The notes below the pieces were generated by a model. The model saw only the letters and a list, made by a program, of their open reading frames with translations, ran no database searches and had not been told where the DNA came from. From the NCBI GenBank assembly GCA_027487055.1, contig JAIYEJ010000029.1, positions 1 to 7,519 on the forward strand: DNA of 7,519 nt, read 5' to 3'. Within the stretch, counting starts at the first letter, position 1; every line of letters starts with the position of its first letter. The DNA comes from Methylotenera sp. GTDB lineage: Bacteria; Pseudomonadota; Gammaproteobacteria; Burkholderiales; Methylophilaceae. A program made the translations under genes and the position numbers. Below, piece after piece: positions 6,199-7,519 of the stretch.

Positions 6199-6520
6199 CT
6201 AAATTTCACTTACATCTAATACGTGAACGCCCAAGTCAGGCACGTTAAAACCACTGGGTGAGATTACACCAGTAAAACATACATGAAAAGGGTCAGCATT
6301 GCCACTCATAAACTCTAAAGCTGGATTGGTGTTCAATTCTAATATCCTTAAACTCTTAAAGAGACCAATAATGTGGTTGCGATCTTGGAAAGTTTGTTGC
6401 AATGGATTTAATTAAATCCATTGCTTCTGCGATTACTTTTTTGTTTCCAAGGCCAACAATAATTATTGGTAATGAACTATCATTTATTCATAGCGATTTG
6501 ATTAATGGTTTAAAGTTCAT
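6199..6520 (-). pseudogene. Decayed small gene of unknown function (nonsense codon plus frameshift)
   Basis: Reading the minus strand from ATG at 6520 gives MNFKPLIKSL, a TGA at 6490-6488, then INDSSLPIIIVGLGNKKVIA, EAMDLIKSIATNF and a stop at 6358-6356. The +1 frame continues naturally from about 6385 with QDRNHIIGLFKSLRILELN and later NADPFHVCFTGVISPSGFNV, ending in GVHVLDVSEI and TAG at 6201-6199. Joined, these give about 106 residues of protein-like composition. One nonsense change and one single-base frameshift would be enough to break it. The downstream part could be called an intact 67-residue ORF from TTG 6402, but the continuity upstream argues for a broken gene. I do not recognise the family. 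Confidence 0.4.
6399..6424. repeat. 26-bp perfect palindrome without spacer
   Basis: GCAATGGATTTAA (6399-6411) is followed directly by its exact reverse complement TTAAATCCATTGC (6412-6424). It lies inside the decayed minus-strand gene, where it would encode part of MDLIKSIA. It could be a protein-binding operator, a recombination or insertion footprint, or a cruciform-forming sequence. No T-run follows on either strand, so a terminator is unlikely. Confidence 0.6.
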
Positions 6521-6577
6521 TTAGTCAAGTCCAAAGTTATCATTGCCATAGTCATTTGTATCTAGAGATTCTACTAC
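6521..6577 (-). pseudogene. Short orphan gene tail directly before the decayed gene
   Basis: On the minus strand an open stretch after a TAG at 6580-6578 reads VVESLDTNDYGNDNFGLD, then TAA at 6523-6521, which abuts the ATG (6520) of the decayed gene. It lacks a start codon and is only 18 codons long. Its acidic, Asn/Asp/Gly-rich sequence looks like the C-terminal end of a longer protein whose body has been lost by joining to the symporter end. Abutting stop and start codons suggest that the two fragments were once a coupled gene pair. This is an inference from a very short sequence. Confidence 0.2.
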
Positions 6578-6581
6578 CTAA

Positions 6582-7519
6582 TTAATGCGAAACATCTTCC
6601 ACATGCAAGCCAGTATTCTGGCGCACATAAAGTTCTTCCCATAAGTCTTCGGCACGTTTATCGCGAGTCATTAAGCTAAACAAAATCACCATTAAAAAGC
6701 CGAGTGGAATCGAAATAATGCCTGGGTTTTTTAGTCGAAAGAGAGGTTTTTCAAGCCCCATAATACTCGTAGTTTGGCCTTGATATTTAATTAAATCTTC
6801 ATTCGCTTTAACAACTGATTTTTCTAGCTCTGCGATTTGTTTATTTATGCCTGTAACCGCTTCTTGACTGCGTATGTGCATCAGCAACTCGCGATGTTCT
6901 GAAATTTTCTGCGGTGCGCTTTGCATTACGCTATTGGCATCAGCCAGCACTTTTAGGGGGTACGTCATATTGGGTGAAACTAACACCAACAAAATCGCGC
7001 TGCCCGCGCCAATCAGCATGCCCATCACCACGCCAGTGGTGTTGCATTTCTTCCAATAAAGCGTCAAGAATATTGCTGGTAAATTGCTGCTAGCCGCTAC
7101 TGCAAACGCCATGCCGACCAAGTGCGCCACGTTTTGGCCTTTGGCCAGTATGCCAATGATAATTGCCACGATTCCCACACCGATTGATGCGATGCGCGCG
7201 GCTTTCATTTGTTGCGCTTGTGTTGCGTTACTGTTTTTTATCACGTTGACATATAAATCATGCGCGATTGCACTGGCGCTTGCAAGTACCAAACCTGCCA
7301 CCACTGCCACAATGGTTGCAAATGCCACTGCGGCGACAAACGCCAGCATAAAATTGCCCATGAGCGAGCTTTGTCCACCACCCAAATATTGCGCTAAAAG
7401 CGGTGCTGCCATGTTGCCGCCTTTATCAATAACGCCGATAGCTTCTGGTCCGACATGCATGGCGGCACCAAACCCTAAAAATAAGGTAAGCACGTAAAAG
7501 CCGCCAATAATCGCCATCG
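6582..7519 (-). CDS. ActP-like sodium:solute symporter, C-terminal part (partial)
   Basis: The frame runs off the right edge; the Met at 7517 is internal, not the start. The 311 visible residues match the second half of the cation/acetate symporter ActP: FYVLTLFLGFGAAM, GGNMAAPLLAQYLGG, FVAAVAFATIVAVVAGLVLA, SAIAHDLYVNV, GQNVAHLVGMAFAVAASSNL and ending RQNTGLHVEDVSH. About six membrane segments are visible (roughly 4-22, 56-82, 107-124, 130-154, 162-181 and 266-283 of the visible part). It would import acetate or a similar small carboxylate with Na+ across the inner membrane. Between the last two membrane segments, residues about 190-262 form a hydrophilic stretch with coiled-coil character (GINKQIAELEKSVVKANEDL), much longer than in E. 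coli ActP. The substrate cannot be fixed from sequence, so no symbol is given. It converges on the aldolase gene. Confidence 0.92.
   Translation of the reverse strand, partial: MAIIGGFYVLTLFLGFGAAMHVGPEAIGVIDKGGNMAAPLLAQYLGGGQSSLMGNFMLAFVAAVAFATIVAVVAGLVLASASAIAHDLYVNVIKNSNATQAQQMKAARIASIGVGIVAIIIGILAKGQNVAHLVGMAFAVAASSNLPAIFLTLYWKKCNTTGVVMGMLIGAGSAILLVLVSPNMTYPLKVLADANSVMQSAPQKISEHRELLMHIRSQEAVTGINKQIAELEKSVVKANEDLIKYQGQTTSIMGLEKPLFRLKNPGIISIPLGFLMVILFSLMTRDKRAEDLWEELYVRQNTGLHVEDVSH

Larger units (their letters stand above)
6042..6581. other. 540-bp gene-poor region between convergent units
   Basis: This stretch lies between the plus-strand aldolase gene and the minus-strand symporter. From left to right it holds a degraded hairpin repeat (6044-6073), a strong AT-type hairpin (6111-6138), and minus-strand remains of one or two small genes (6199-6577) that contain a 26-bp perfect palindrome. 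No intact gene is convincing. The mixture suggests a hot spot where repeats and foreign fragments accumulate and decay. Confidence 0.55.

Noticed and set aside
6199..6402. An intact 67-residue minus-strand gene starting at TTG 6402
   Set aside because: There is no convincing ribosome binding site, and the upstream frame continues the protein naturally across a +1 shift, so a broken gene is more likely.
6488..6490. Reading the TGA in the decayed gene as selenocysteine
   Set aside because: The same gene also carries a frameshift, no selenoprotein family is recognisable, and no SECIS-like hairpin was evident just downstream.
7084..7497. Plus-strand open frame of 137 codons opposite the symporter
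   Set aside because: It is a low-complexity Ala/Thr/Pro-rich shadow of the hydrophobic membrane segments on the minus strand.

Overview
The window looks like chromosome from a moderately AT-rich proteobacterium. A betaproteobacterium of the methylotroph type (Methylophilaceae-like) is my best guess. It rests on the nrdR-ribD gene order, the protein sequence style, and a degraded inter-gene repeat of a kind common in betaproteobacteria. No marker gene here fixes the taxon. No rRNA, tRNA, CRISPR array, transposase or integrase is visible.

Layout: (1) 1-2060, plus strand: the end of nrdR, then ribD and tatD, with ribD and tatD overlapping by ATGA. (2) 2061-2370: an AT-rich gap with a weak hairpin, an A/T palindrome and a tight cluster of DnaA-box-like 9-mers inside a perfect inverted repeat. 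(3) 2371-6041, plus strand: mtnA, a large exported glycoside-hydrolase-like gene overlapping mtnA by ATGA, then a FucA-type class II aldolase. (4) 6042-6581: degraded repeat DNA, a hairpin, and minus-strand remains of one or two small genes (in-frame TGA plus a frameshift). (5) 6582-7519, minus strand: the C-terminal part of an ActP-like sodium:solute symporter that runs off the right edge.

Functionally, mtnA plus the FucA-like aldolase points to the 'DHAP shunt' for 5'-methylthioadenosine and/or 5'-deoxyadenosine. MtnA would isomerise the 5-substituted ribose-1-phosphate, and the aldolase would split the resulting ribulose-1-phosphate into DHAP and an aldehyde. This replaces the classical MtnB/C/D methionine salvage route. 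The phosphorylase or kinase that would feed it is not in the window. The exported GH-like protein between the two has no obvious link to salvage.

The most striking structure is a 115-bp segment inside mtnA, bounded by perfect 11-bp inverted repeats. It adds about 34 residues just before the catalytic Cys without breaking the frame. This resembles the protein-coding palindromic elements known from Rickettsia and may be an uncatalogued family in this lineage.
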